Counted from the first letter of the stretch, positions 42,690-51,125 are shown. The stretch is DNA of 64,000 bases from BOG-908 sp965198915 (GCA_965198915.1 CBDAQC010000006.1:124001-188000); one strand, 5' to 3'. The notes: a model not told the origin generated them from the sequence alone. Numbers and translations: made by a program.

Positions 42690-43994
42690 ATGCTGGACAC
42701 TCTCGCCGAACCCGTCCCCCTGCCCTGCGGCGCCACGCTGCCGAACCGGTTGGCGAAGGCTGCGATGACGGAACGGCTGGCCGATGGCGCAGGCCGGCCT
42801 ACGCCCAGGCTGGAGCGGCTATACCGCGCGTGGAGCGAGGGCGGCGCGGGCCTGCTGATTACCGGAAACGTCATGGTGGACCGGCATCATCTGGAGGCGC
42901 CGGGCAATGTGGTGCTGCAGGGCGAGCAGGATGCGGAGGCGCGGGGGGCGTTTTCGCGCTGGGCGGAGGCGGCCAGCGTGGGCGGCAACCAGGTTTGGAT
43001 GCAGCTTTCGCATGCGGGGCGGCAGACGCAGAAGATGGTCAACCCCGCGCCGCGTGCGCCGTCCGCGGTGACGCTCGGGTTGCCGGGCGGGCAGTTCGGG
43101 CAGCCGGTGGCGCTGACCGAGGACGAGATACTGGTGCTGGTGGCGGCGTTCGGCGCGGCGGCGAAGGTGGCGCGCGAGACGGGGTTCCACGGCGTGCAGA
43201 TACATGGCGCGCATGGCTACCTGATCAGCGAGTTCCTCTCGCTGCGGACGAACCAGCGGCAGGATGCGTGGGGCGGCGACCTGGCCGGGCGGGCGCGGTT
43301 CCTGCTGGAAGTGACACGGGGCGTGCGGGCGGCGGTGGGCGCGGACTTCCCGGTGTCGGTGAAGCTGAACTCGGCGGATTTCCAGCGTGGCGGGTTCGCT
43401 TTCGAGGACAGCCAGGTTGTGGCTGGGTGGCTGGACGCGGCGGGGGTGGACCTGATCGAGGTCTCGGGCGGCAGCTACGAGCAGCCGGCGATGATGAACG
43501 TGCTGGGGGTGGAGCGCGTGCACGAACAGGTGGTGCGCGAGAGCACGCTGGCGCGGGAGAGCTATTTCCAGCGATTTGCGCCGGAGATGCGGGGGCGGGT
43601 TTCGCGCGCGAAGCTGATGGTGACGGGCGGGTTCCGCACGGCGGCCGGCATGGCGGCGGCGGTGTCGCAGGACGGGGTGGACGTGATCGGGTTGGGGCGG
43701 CCGCTCTGCGTGGATGCGGGGGCGGCGGGGCGGCTGCTGCGGGGCGAGGTGCGCGAGCTGGACCGGTGGGAGGGCAAGTTGCGGCTGGGTTCCGGCGTGT
43801 TCGGCGTGGCGTCTCCGGTGGCGGCGGTGCGGGCGCTGAACACGTTCGCGGCGCAGGGGTGGTATTACGAGCAGCTTGTGCGACTGGGCGATACGGGGCG
43901 GGCCGATCCCGGGTTGGGGGTTCTGGCGGCGTTCGTGGCGGACCAGCGGCGTAGCCGGGCTACGGCGCGGGCCTGGCGGGCGGCGCATGGGTAG
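42690..43994 (+). CDS. Old-yellow-enzyme family FMN oxidoreductase
   Basis: 434 aa from ATG 42690 after AAAAGGAAC. TIM-barrel NAD(P)H:flavin oxidoreductase: LPCGATLPNRLAKAAMTE near 10-27, IHGAHGYLISEFLSL near 171-185 with the conserved His pair region, NQRQDAWGGDLAGRARF next, and the FMN-phosphate site VTGGFRTAAGM near 311-321. No fused FeS/FAD domain, so it is an OYE-like ene-reductase rather than a 2,4-dienoyl-CoA reductase. Substrate unknown. Confidence 0.92.
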   Translation: MLDTLAEPVPLPCGATLPNRLAKAAMTERLADGAGRPTPRLERLYRAWSEGGAGLLITGNVMVDRHHLEAPGNVVLQGEQDAEARGAFSRWAEAASVGGNQVWMQLSHAGRQTQKMVNPAPRAPSAVTLGLPGGQFGQPVALTEDEILVLVAAFGAAAKVARETGFHGVQIHGAHGYLISEFLSLRTNQRQDAWGGDLAGRARFLLEVTRGVRAAVGADFPVSVKLNSADFQRGGFAFEDSQVVAGWLDAAGVDLIEVSGGSYEQPAMMNVLGVERVHEQVVRESTLARESYFQRFAPEMRGRVSRAKLMVTGGFRTAAGMAAAVSQDGVDVIGLGRPLCVDAGAAGRLLRGEVRELDRWEGKLRLGSGVFGVASPVAAVRALNTFAAQGWYYEQLVRLGDTGRADPGLGVLAAFVADQRRSRATARAWRAAHG

Positions 43995-44506
43995 GTAAGG
44001 GCAGGCCTTCTTTTTCGAGAAAAAGAAGCAAAAAGCTTTTGCTCCGCTGTCGCGAACCTGTTCTGCGGGTGCGGGGGCGGGTGTTTTTTGTGGTTCCTGC
44101 AAAAGCGCGATCGTTTTTGGAGTGAGCCGAAGAGTTTGTTCGAGTAGTCCGGTTTCGTAGGACAGGTGCGCGACAGCGGAACAAAAGCTTTTTGCTTCTT
44201 TTTCTCGAAAAAGAAGGCCTTGCTTCCTTCCTCCACCAGCCGTTGGCCAGCTGTCCCGGTTGGCTGAGCGGAGATGTCCTGCACCAGTGGCTTCTGGCGA
44301 CGGCACTTCGGTCAAACTCCAGCGTATATGGCGAAGTTAGCCAGAACCTGGCGCGTTGTCGCAGTTCAGGGGCGGCTCGGCTTGGGCTAACGTGAAGAAT
44401 GTAGCGTTTTCAGTGACGTAGTGGGTGGCACAGGGCGTGCAGTCTCGGTTTCAGGCGGGAAGTGCGGATCGGCCGCACATAGACCGCCGGAACAGGAGCA
44501 TTCGCC
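43995..44506. other. 512 nt gap holding repeat copy 12
   Basis: No gene is supported. The first 230 nt are the repeat element; the remaining 280 nt should include the UrcA-gene promoter. Open frames here translate repeat sequence (KAFFFEKKK-type strings) and are discarded. Confidence 0.6.
44002..44222 (+). repeat. Two-armed palindromic element, copy 12, with long centre
   Basis: Left arm GGCCTTC, TTTTTCGAGAAAAA, GAAGCAAAAAGCTTTTGCTC, CGCTGTCGCGAAC; right arm GTGCGCGACAGCGG, AACAAAAGCTTTTTGC, TTCTCGAAAAAGAAGGCCTT. The arms are separated by about 110 nt of non-repeat DNA, longer than in other copies, as if something had inserted into the loop. Confidence 0.85.
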
Positions 44507-44842
44507 ATGTCACGTCTAGCAGCAGTAGCCGTTTCGTTGGCCCTGATGGCCGCGTCCGTGCCTTGCCTGGCGCAGGAGACCGAGACGTCCTCCGCCACCG
44601 TGGGGCTGACCGGGATAGAGGTAGGGAGCAGCGCCGGCGGAGCGATCCTGCGGGCGCGTCTGCAGCAGGCGGCCCGGCAGGTGTGCGGCACCGCGGACAC
44701 GCGCGACCTGTCCGCCATGGCGGACATGCAGGCGTGCCGCGCCAGCGTCCGGCTGCAAGGCGCGGCGCTGCTGGCCGCACGCGGGCAAGCCCGCCCGGCG
44801 CCGGGCGGCAGCAAGGTCGCCTCGTCCGACCCGAGGTTCTGA
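44507..44842 (+). CDS. UrcA family protein
   Basis: Small exported protein, 111 aa. Signal peptide at 1-22 (MSRLAAVAVSLALMAASVPCLA). Mature part has the family pattern of two conserved cysteines in RQVCGTADTRDL and MQACRASVRLQGAAL (about 57-85), likely forming a disulfide in the periplasm. Function of the family is unknown. A strong hairpin follows immediately after the stop. Confidence 0.82.
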   Translation: MSRLAAVAVSLALMAASVPCLAQETETSSATVGLTGIEVGSSAGGAILRARLQQAARQVCGTADTRDLSAMADMQACRASVRLQGAALLAARGQARPAPGGSKVASSDPRF

Positions 44843-44912
44843 GTGTCTGTCTGGAAACTCGTTTGGCGGTCAGCGCCGGCTGACTCGCCAGGCGGGATTT
44901 CCAGACGGACGC
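44843..44912. repeat. 70 nt inverted repeat with MITE-like ends
   Basis: Begins GTGTCTGTCTGGAAACTC and ends as the reverse complement of GCGTCCGTCTGGAAATCC, with an inner stem GGCGGTCAGC-gccg-GCTGACTCGCC. The whole 70 nt can fold as one hairpin. The ends match those of the larger element at 50640-50817. It directly follows the UrcA stop, so it may also act as a terminator. Confidence 0.7.
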
Positions 44913-44961
44913 TGCGCCTGCGTGCGGAACGATGTGGCCGGGCGCGGGTGCGGCAGCGTCG

Positions 44962-45297
44962 TCAGCCGGCCGGCGCCAGCACGCGCGCTTCGGAGACGAG
45001 GTGGTAGAAGCGGCCGTCGAACAGCTTCATCACCTCGACGGTGGCGGCGTGCGATTCCGGGCGGATCGGCGAGGCCAGGCAGCGTTCGATCGCCGCCATG
45101 TCCGTGAAATCCATCTCGAGTATCATCGGGATCGGGCGCGCATCGGCGTCCGCCGATTGCAGGCGCTGCACGCGCACGGCTTGCACGCCGGGAAATCGGC
45201 GCCACAGCGGTTCGAGTTCCTCGCGCACGCGGCGGAAGAACTCGTCTTCGTGGCCTGCGTGGATGCGGCCTTCGTAGATTGCGGTCCTGGTCAGCAT
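44962..45297 (-). CDS. EthD-like/dimeric alpha-beta barrel protein
   Basis: 111 aa from ATG 45297 (MLTRTAIYEGRIHAGHEDEFF). Pattern of a ferredoxin-like dimeric alpha+beta barrel: beta strand IYEGRI, helix EDEFFRRVREELEPLW, strands around VRVQRLQS and PMILEMDF, helix AAIERCLASPIRPES. No catalytic residues can be assigned. The longer frame to 45375 reads the adjoining repeat. Confidence 0.65.
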   Translation of the reverse strand: MLTRTAIYEGRIHAGHEDEFFRRVREELEPLWRRFPGVQAVRVQRLQSADADARPIPMILEMDFTDMAAIERCLASPIRPESHAATVEVMKLFDGRFYHLVSEARVLAPAG

Positions 45298-45318
45298 GCG
45301 TGCCCCTAAGAAAGAAAG

Positions 45319-45440
45319 CAGTTCTTTTTCGAGAAAAAGAACCAAAAAGCTTTTGCTCCGCTGTCGCGGACTCACAAGGCAGGTTCGCGACAGCGGAGCA
45401 GAAGTCTTTTGCTTCTTTTCTTCAGAAAAGAAGGCCTTCC
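45319..45440 (-). repeat. Two-armed palindromic element, copy 13
   Basis: Left arm GTTCTTTTTCGAGAAAAAGAAC, AAAAAGCTTTTGCTC, CGCTGTCGCGGAC; right arm GTTCGCGACAGCGG, AGCAGAAGTCTTTTGCTTC, TTTTCTTCAGAAAAGAAGGCC. Fills the gap between the EthD-like gene and the end of the methyltransferase gene. Confidence 0.9.
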
Positions 45441-45444
45441 TTCC

Positions 45445-46380
45445 TTACGCACGCCTCCACAAAAACATCAGCTCATGCTTGTTATGAAACAGATGCACCA
45501 CCCGCCCCCCAGGGATAGCGGCAAACGCCTCGGCGGCCGCGTGGTCCGTAGCACCCTGGAACTTCAGCGTGCACAGGATGCGCCCGGCGCGGCCGCTGGC
45601 GATCCAGGCCTGCACCAGGGTCAGCAGCCGGGACGGGTAGGCGATCACGTCCGAGAACAGCCAGTCCACCGCGGGTTCGGCTGACGGGTCCAGCGCGAAG
45701 GCGCTTTCCTGGCGGACGCTGACGCCCGGCATGGCGGCGATGGCGGGGTCGAGCGCGGCTTTGTCGATGGCGGTGACGCGGGCGCCGAGTTTGGCGAGCG
45801 CCCAGGTCCAGCCGCCTGGGGCGGCGCCGAGGTCCAGGCACGTCTCGCCAGGTTGCGGCCAGGTGCGCCACAGGGTGCAGGCTTCCCAGAGTTTCAGGTA
45901 GGCGCGGCTGGGCGGACCTATGCGGTCTTCCTCGAAGGCGACTTCGCCGTTGACGAAGGGGCTGGTCTGGGTGGGGCTGGCGAGCATGCGGTCGTGGCCG
46001 AGCAGCGTCCAGGCGCCCAGGTGGCTGGTGGGGGCGGCGGTGGGGAAGCGCAGCTTTTTGGGGCGTAGCGGGGGGAGTTTGGCGGTGATGAGGCCGGCCC
46101 GGCTGTTGTGATCGAACGGCAGGTAGCCCCAGTTGCGCTGGATGGCGCGCAGGCTGGCGGCGGCCTGACCCGCGGAGGGGACGGGGATTTCACGCGGGGA
46201 CGTCCAGGTGTTCAGCGCCCAGGCGGCGGGGGCGGGCGGGTCCGGCGAGAGGGCGAGCAGGCCGTGCCAGGCGCGCACCTCTACGCCGCGGCGGTCCAGC
46301 TCCTCGGCCAGCACGTCGGCGAAGCCGTCGGCCGCCTGGTAGGCGCTGTGGACCCAGGCGTGGTCCGGGGGCTGGGTCAG
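45445..46380 (-). CDS. FtsJ/RlmM-like RNA 2'-O-methyltransferase
   Basis: SAM-dependent methyltransferase of about 311 aa. The SAM site is CLDLGAAPGGWTWALA near residues 209-224; downstream WLFSDVIAYPSRLL and CTLKFQG give the D and K of the FtsJ-type K-D-K-E set. Order and size resemble RlmM (23S rRNA C2498), but its substrate is not proven. No ATG, GTG or TTG start fits between the DUF423 stop and the conserved N-terminus. A CTG at 46380 overlaps that stop as CTGA and gives TQPPDHAWVHSAYQAADGF, so CTG is the probable start. Confidence 0.8.
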   Translation of the reverse strand: MTQPPDHAWVHSAYQAADGFADVLAEELDRRGVEVRAWHGLLALSPDPPAPAAWALNTWTSPREIPVPSAGQAAASLRAIQRNWGYLPFDHNSRAGLITAKLPPLRPKKLRFPTAAPTSHLGAWTLLGHDRMLASPTQTSPFVNGEVAFEEDRIGPPSRAYLKLWEACTLWRTWPQPGETCLDLGAAPGGWTWALAKLGARVTAIDKAALDPAIAAMPGVSVRQESAFALDPSAEPAVDWLFSDVIAYPSRLLTLVQAWIASGRAGRILCTLKFQGATDHAAAEAFAAIPGGRVVHLFHNKHELMFLWRRA

Positions 46381-46763
46381 AGTGTGGGTCCCGCGGCGAG
46401 TGCGGAGGCGGCGAGCAGCAGCCAGGCGAGGATGAGCAGGACGCCGCCGGTGGGTGCGGTAGGGCCGGAATGGATGCCGCCCAGATGGTTGGCGTAGACG
46501 GCGCCGCAGAACAGCAGGGTGCCGAGCCCGAAGCCCGCGCCGGCCAGGCTGCCCAGCGTGTGGGCCAGCGGGGGCGCGCGCATCAGCCACAGGCCGGTGG
46601 CCAGCAGGGCGAGCGCGTGCCAGCCCTGCATCTGGATGGCGGATTGCATTGCCGTCAATGCGCGGGCATCCAGCCGTGCCGCCAGCGCGTGTGCGGCGGC
46701 GGCTGCCATGCCCACGGCGCCCGCGCCGTAAAGCGCGCCCAATGCCATCAAGATGCGTCCCAC
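46377..46763 (-). CDS. DUF423 membrane protein
   Basis: 128 aa from GTG 46763 (VGRILMALGALYGAGAVG), with AAAGG 8 nt upstream. Four hydrophobic segments, with the family motif AHALAARLDARALTAMQSA near 24-42 and GTLLFCGAVYANHLGG near 81-96. Function unknown. The frame to 46835 would extend into the promoter shared with the divergent peptidase. Its TGA overlaps the next gene's start. Confidence 0.85.
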   Translation of the reverse strand: MGRILMALGALYGAGAVGMAAAAAHALAARLDARALTAMQSAIQMQGWHALALLATGLWLMRAPPLAHTLGSLAGAGFGLGTLLFCGAVYANHLGGIHSGPTAPTGGVLLILAWLLLAASALAAGPTL

Positions 46764-46858
46764 GCCGTCAAACCTTTCGCAAAATGATGCGCTGCACAGA
46801 TGTGTGCGGCACAGCGAGCCATCTTCTCGCGTCAACCCTCAGGCGATAGACTGCCACC

Positions 46859-47809
46859 ATGCCACGCGGCGACCTGTTCCCCGAAATCGGGCCCTTCGAG
46901 ACCGGCTACCTGCCGCTGACCGACGGGCATGTGATGTATTGGGAGCAGGTGGGCAACCCGCGCGGCCGGCCGGTGCTGTTCCTGCATGGCGGCCCGGGGG
47001 CCGGGGCGGGCGCGGTGCACCGGCGGTTTTTCGATCCCGGGCACTGGCGCATCGTGATCTTCGACCAGCGCGGCGCAGGGCGGTCCCGTCCGCTGGGCAG
47101 CCTGGACGCCAACACCACCGGGCACCTGGTGGGCGACATCGACCGGCTGCGGCTGTATCTGGGCATCGACCGGTGGCTGCTGTTCGGCGGGTCCTGGGGC
47201 TCCACGCTTGCACTGGCCTACGCGCAGGCGCAGCCGTCCCACGTGGTGGGGCTGGTGCTGCGCGGCGTGTTCCTGGGGCGGCGGGCGGAGGTGGAGTGGT
47301 TCCTGCACGGGCTGGCGCAGGTGTTTCCGGACGCGCATGCGGCGTTTGCCGGGTTCCTGCCGCCGGAGGAGCGTGGCGACCTGCTGGGCAGCTACCTGAA
47401 GCGGCTGACCGACCCCGACCCGCTGGTGCACATGGCGGCCGCGCGCGCGTGGTCCATCTTCGAGGGTTCGTGCAGCACGCTGCTGCCCAGCCCGGACACG
47501 GTGAGCTCGTTTGCCGGTGACCGCACGGCGCTGGGACTGGCGCGCATCGAGGCGCATTACTTCGCCCATGACCTGTTCCTGCCGCCGGGCGGGCTGCTGG
47601 GGCAGATGGCGTCCATCGGGCACATACCGGGCGAGATCGTGCAGGGGCGCTACGATATGGTGTGCCCGGCGGTGACCGCGTTCGATCTGGCGGCGCACTG
47701 GCCGGCGGCGCGGCTGACGATCATCCCGGATGCCGGGCATTCGGCGTTGGAGCCTGGCGTGCGGCGCGCGCTGGTGGCGGCGGTGGAACGCTTTCGTCAT
47801 CGCGCCTGA
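46859..47809 (+). CDS. pip: Proline iminopeptidase
   Basis: Removes N-terminal proline from peptides; cytoplasmic serine peptidase of the alpha/beta hydrolase S33 family. Oxyanion region LHGGPGAGAGAVHRRFFDP near 40-58, FDQRGAGRSRP near 66-76, nucleophile in FGGSWGSTLALAYA (Ser about 112), with the Asp and His expected in YDMVCP and DAGHSALEPG (His about 295). 316 aa, normal. Confidence 0.94.
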   Translation: MPRGDLFPEIGPFETGYLPLTDGHVMYWEQVGNPRGRPVLFLHGGPGAGAGAVHRRFFDPGHWRIVIFDQRGAGRSRPLGSLDANTTGHLVGDIDRLRLYLGIDRWLLFGGSWGSTLALAYAQAQPSHVVGLVLRGVFLGRRAEVEWFLHGLAQVFPDAHAAFAGFLPPEERGDLLGSYLKRLTDPDPLVHMAAARAWSIFEGSCSTLLPSPDTVSSFAGDRTALGLARIEAHYFAHDLFLPPGGLLGQMASIGHIPGEIVQGRYDMVCPAVTAFDLAAHWPAARLTIIPDAGHSALEPGVRRALVAAVERFRHRA

Positions 47810-47899
47810 GGCGGATGCGGCAACAGTAAGGCCACCGCTTGCGTTGGGTGCTGCAAGGGCGGGCCGGACTGTGCCCGCCACCTTCAAGGAGCCAAGATT

Positions 47900-48496
47900 T
47901 TGAGATCCAACCTCGCTTTTTCAGCGGCGCTGCTGCTGCCGCTTCTGGCCAGCCCGGGCGCTTTCGCCCAGACGATGGCACCGGCGACGCCGGGCGCCAT
48001 GTCGGCCAGCCCTGCGGCGCCGGCTTCCACGATGGCCCCCGCCACGCCCATCCCGTCCAGCACGGCCAAGCTGTCCAAGATGGACATGGAGTTCGTGACC
48101 AAGGCGGCGCAGGGCGGTGCGGCCGAGGTGCAGATGGCACAGGCCGCGCAGCAGAAGACGCAGGACGCGACGGTGAAGCAGTTTGCGCAGGCGATGATCG
48201 ACGATCACACGCCGGCGAACGCGAAGCTGGCGCAGCTTGCCACGGCGAAGGGCATGACGGCGCCGACCGATCCGAGCCCGGCGCAGCAGAAGATGCTGGC
48301 CAAGCTGCAGGGCATGGACGGTGCCAAGTTCGACCACGCCTACATGGCGGGCCAGGTGAAGTCGCATCAGACGATGCTGAAGCTGTTTGAGCGGGAAGCC
48401 ACCAACGGGACGGATACGGACCTGAAGGCGTTCGCGGAGAGCACCCAGCCGATCATCCAGAAGCACCTGACGATGGCGCAGAACACCAAGTCCTGA
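47900..48496 (+). CDS. DUF4142 exported protein
   Basis: 198 aa from a TTG start, with CAAGGAGCC about 8 nt upstream. Signal peptide MRSNLAFSAALLLPLLASPG..FAQ (1-24), an Ala/Pro/Thr-rich linker, then a helical DUF4142 domain (about 55-195): MDMEFVTKAAQGGAAEVQMA, VKQFAQAMIDDHTPANAKL, and ending IIQKHLTMAQN. A ferritin-like helical bundle of unknown role in the periplasm. Confidence 0.88.
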   Translation: MRSNLAFSAALLLPLLASPGAFAQTMAPATPGAMSASPAAPASTMAPATPIPSSTAKLSKMDMEFVTKAAQGGAAEVQMAQAAQQKTQDATVKQFAQAMIDDHTPANAKLAQLATAKGMTAPTDPSPAQQKMLAKLQGMDGAKFDHAYMAGQVKSHQTMLKLFEREATNGTDTDLKAFAESTQPIIQKHLTMAQNTKS

Positions 48497-48585
48497 CACG
48501 GCTCCGGCGGTAGCTCCGCCGGATAGTCCCCCTGCAAGCTGCGCCGCCGGGTGTCCCGCGTCACCCGGCGGCGCGGTTGCGGGAG

Positions 48586-48630
48586 CACGATGGTTTTTCG
48601 CTTCTTTTTTGCAAAAAAGAGCGCCTTTCC
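48586..48630 (+). repeat. Degenerate single repeat arm, copy 14
   Basis: GTTTTTCGCTTC, TTTTTTGCAAAAAAGAGCGCC just upstream of the FUSC gene. Right arm only, diverged. Confidence 0.6.
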
Positions 48631-48656
48631 TGCCTGCTATTGGTATCACCGGGGCG

Positions 48657-50570
48657 ATGTCTCACCCCATCGCCTTCGGCGTGCGCGTCTGGGTTTCGGT
48701 GTGCCTGGCGCTGTTCCTGGCCTATTGGCTGCAGCTGGAGAACCCGTTCTGGGCCGGGACGTCGGCCGCGATCGTGTGTCAGCCCTCGCTGGGGGCGTCC
48801 CTGCGCAAGGCGAACTTCCGGCTGGTGGGCACGGCGCTGGGCGCCGTGATGGTGGTGGTATTGATGGCCGGCTTTCCACAGAGCCGGGCCGGCTTCTTCC
48901 TGGCGCTGGCGGCGTGGTGCGGGCTGTGCGGGTTCGCGGCCACCGTGCTGCAGAACTTCGCCAGCTATGCCGCGGCACTGGCCGGCTACACCGCGGTGAT
49001 CATAGCGGCGGACGCGATAGGCGATCCGGGCGGGGTGTTCCTGCTGGCGGTGGCGCGGGCGACCGAGATCTCGCTGGGGATCGTGTGCGCGGGGGTGGTG
49101 CTGGTGCTGAGCGGGCGCGGCACGGCGCGAGAGCGGGCGGCGACCACGATTGCCGACATTGCGCGGCAGACCGGGCTGGGGCTGCGCGCCAGTTGCGAGC
49201 ATCCGGGCGGCGACAGCGTGACGGCCCGGCGCGCGCTGATCGTGCGCACGAGCGGGCTGGCCGGGCTGCTGGACGAGACAGTGGGCGAGAGCCCGGACCT
49301 GCGGGTGCGCTCGGCGACGCTGGGGGCGGCGGTGGATGGGCTTTTCGCGGCGCTGTCCGGCTGGCGGATGGTGGCCACGCATCTGGAGGGCCTGCCTCCG
49401 GCGCAGGCTGCGGCGGACGTGGCGCCGCTGCTGGACGCCCTGCCGCCCGGGCCGGCGATCGTGATGACGGCGCGCAGCCTGCCGGCGGAGACGCGCGACC
49501 GTTGCCGGGACGCGGCGCGGGCGCTGGACCAGGTGGCGGTTGACACGCGCGGCAGCGCGCTGGTGCAGGTGGGCCTGACGGACGCGCTGCGCGGCCTGGC
49601 GGCGGCGCTAAACGGCGTGGCCTTGCTGGTGGAGGCAGAGCGGGCCGAGGACATGGCGGGCAGCGCGCGGCTGCGCCTGCCGGACCTGCTGCCGGCGCTG
49701 CTGAACGGGCTGCGCGCGTTCCTGATCATCCTGGTCACGGCGGTGTGGTGGATCGTCAGCGCGTGGCCGACGGGCACCAGCGCGCTGCTGTTCGCGGCGA
49801 TTGTTGTGCTGCTGCTCTCGCCGCGCGGGGAGAGCGCGGTGCGCAGCGCCTGGCTGTTCCTGGGCGGCACGCTGATGACGTCCGCGCTGGCGGGCATCGT
49901 GAACTTCGCCGTGCTGCCGAACCGCGAGGGTTTCCTGAGCCTGGCGCTGATACTGGGCGTGGTGCTGATACCGCTGGCGGCGCTGAGCGCGTGCAGCTGG
50001 AAGCAGTCCTTCTTCGTGGCGGCGTCCACCAACTTCACGCCGCTGCTGGCGCCGGCCAATCAGCCGGCCTACGACACGGCAAGCTTCTACAACACGACGG
50101 TGGCGATTGTGGTGGGGGTTGCGGTGGGCGCGCTGGCGATTGCGTTGCTGCCGCAGCTTTCGCCCGCGCGTGGGGCCGAGCGGCTGCGGTTGCTGACGTT
50201 GCGTGACCTGCGGCTTCTGGCGGTGCGGCGCAGGCCGCCCAGCCTGCTGGGCTGGGAGGGGCTGATGTATGACCGGCTGGCGGCGTTGCCGGAGGGCAGC
50301 TCGCCGTTGGCGCACGCGGAGATCACGGCGGCGCTGTTCGTGGGGAGCGCAACGCTGCGGCTGCGGGCGTGGGCCGCGGGGTTCGGGCGCATTCCGGCAC
50401 TGGGGGCGCTGCTGGCAGCGCTGGGCGCCGGGCGGATTAGCGAGGCGCGGCTGGCGCTGCGCGAGGCTGACCGGGCGCTGGGGCAATCCGACGAGGTGCG
50501 TCCGGCACGGGCCGCGCTGCTGGCGCTGGAGGAGGCGTTGGGGCGGCATGGAGCGTATTTTGGGAGTTGA
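48657..50570 (+). CDS. FUSC/AaeB-like aromatic-acid or fusaric-acid efflux protein
   Basis: 637 aa from ATG 48657 (MSHPIAFGVRVWVSVCLAL). Two clusters of membrane segments: residues about 5-160 and about 345-520, each with an FUSC-type pattern (FWAGTSAAIVCQPSLGASLRKA near 31-52; SALLFAAIVVLLLSPRG in the second). Inner-membrane permease of an AaeAB-like exporter. Its usual partners, DUF1656 and HlyD, follow after a 583 nt insert instead of directly. Confidence 0.9.
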   Translation: MSHPIAFGVRVWVSVCLALFLAYWLQLENPFWAGTSAAIVCQPSLGASLRKANFRLVGTALGAVMVVVLMAGFPQSRAGFFLALAAWCGLCGFAATVLQNFASYAAALAGYTAVIIAADAIGDPGGVFLLAVARATEISLGIVCAGVVLVLSGRGTARERAATTIADIARQTGLGLRASCEHPGGDSVTARRALIVRTSGLAGLLDETVGESPDLRVRSATLGAAVDGLFAALSGWRMVATHLEGLPPAQAAADVAPLLDALPPGPAIVMTARSLPAETRDRCRDAARALDQVAVDTRGSALVQVGLTDALRGLAAALNGVALLVEAERAEDMAGSARLRLPDLLPALLNGLRAFLIILVTAVWWIVSAWPTGTSALLFAAIVVLLLSPRGESAVRSAWLFLGGTLMTSALAGIVNFAVLPNREGFLSLALILGVVLIPLAALSACSWKQSFFVAASTNFTPLLAPANQPAYDTASFYNTTVAIVVGVAVGALAIALLPQLSPARGAERLRLLTLRDLRLLAVRRRPPSLLGWEGLMYDRLAALPEGSSPLAHAEITAALFVGSATLRLRAWAAGFGRIPALGALLAALGAGRISEARLALREADRALGQSDEVRPARAALLALEEALGRHGAYFGS

Positions 50571-50573
50571 AGG

Positions 50574-50591
50574 CCAGGGCCCCTGCCCTGG
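50574..50591 (+). terminator. Stem-loop after the FUSC gene
   Basis: Perfect 7 bp stem CCAGGGC-ccct-GCCCTGG three bases after the TGA. GC-rich with no T tract; possibly a terminator that now separates the FUSC gene from the rest of its cassette. Confidence 0.45.
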
Positions 50592-50639
50592 ACCCCGCCT
50601 CCCGACATTCGTCCTTAGTGCCTTGCAAGCGGACACCTA

Positions 50640-50817
50640 GATGTCTGTTGGAAACTCATACTGGCGGCCATGCGGCGGCGATTTCCTGCGCTCCGGTGCC
50701 CATGGCCACAGGAGACGGCCTGCCCGCTCGGACACATGGCGCGCGCAGGCCGATCCGCTCCCGGTTTTCGAGAATCATCGCCAACTGACTCACCAGGCCA
50801 CGTTTTCAAACAGACGC
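50640..50817. mobile_element. MITE-like element, 178 bp
   Basis: Terminal inverted repeats: left GATGTCTGTTGGAAACTC (50640-50657), right end reads GCGTCTGTTTGAAAACGTGG on the opposite strand (50817 leftward). Both ends are flanked by TA (50638-50639 and 50818-50819), consistent with TA target duplication. The 140 bp interior codes for no transposase fragment that I recognise. The ends match the 70 nt hairpin at 44843-44912, so a family exists in this genome. Confidence 0.7.
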
Positions 50818-51066
50818 TAAGAACAGCCATTACGTTTGACTGAGACCTACTCAGGTTTGAGCGCTTCTTCGGGGCATGACCGCCAACGCATTGCTGTGGC
50901 TGGCTTGGCGAACAATGACTTGCGCAGCACATCATCGAAGGGGTCCGTCCTTATTCGAGTTCGAAACGATTGGGTTTGGAGTCTGTGCGTGTCGGCTGCC
51001 GATCAAAGCTGTCTTGGTATAAGGTTGGTCTCCGCCTAGACAGCCAAGCGCACGCGTCCCCAACCG

Positions 51067-51125
51067 GCGACAGCGGAACAAAAGCTTTTTGCTTCTTTTT
51101 CTCGAAAAAGAAGGCCTTTCTTCCT
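51067..51125 (+). repeat. Single repeat arm, copy 15
   Basis: Right arm: GGCGACAGCGGAACAAAAGC, TTTTTGCTTC, TTTTTCTCGAAAAAGAAGGCC, followed by CTTTCTTCC. Ends about 30 nt before the DUF1656 start. Confidence 0.8.

Noticed and set aside
42488..43954. 488 aa frame overlapping the OYE-family gene
   Set aside because: Gly/Ala/Arg-rich frame-shifted shadow; the other frame has the full OYE motif set.
50615..50935. Possible transposase remnant in the MITE region
   Set aside because: The minus-strand frame across the element has no transposase motif that I can recognise; the inverted ends alone support a non-coding MITE.
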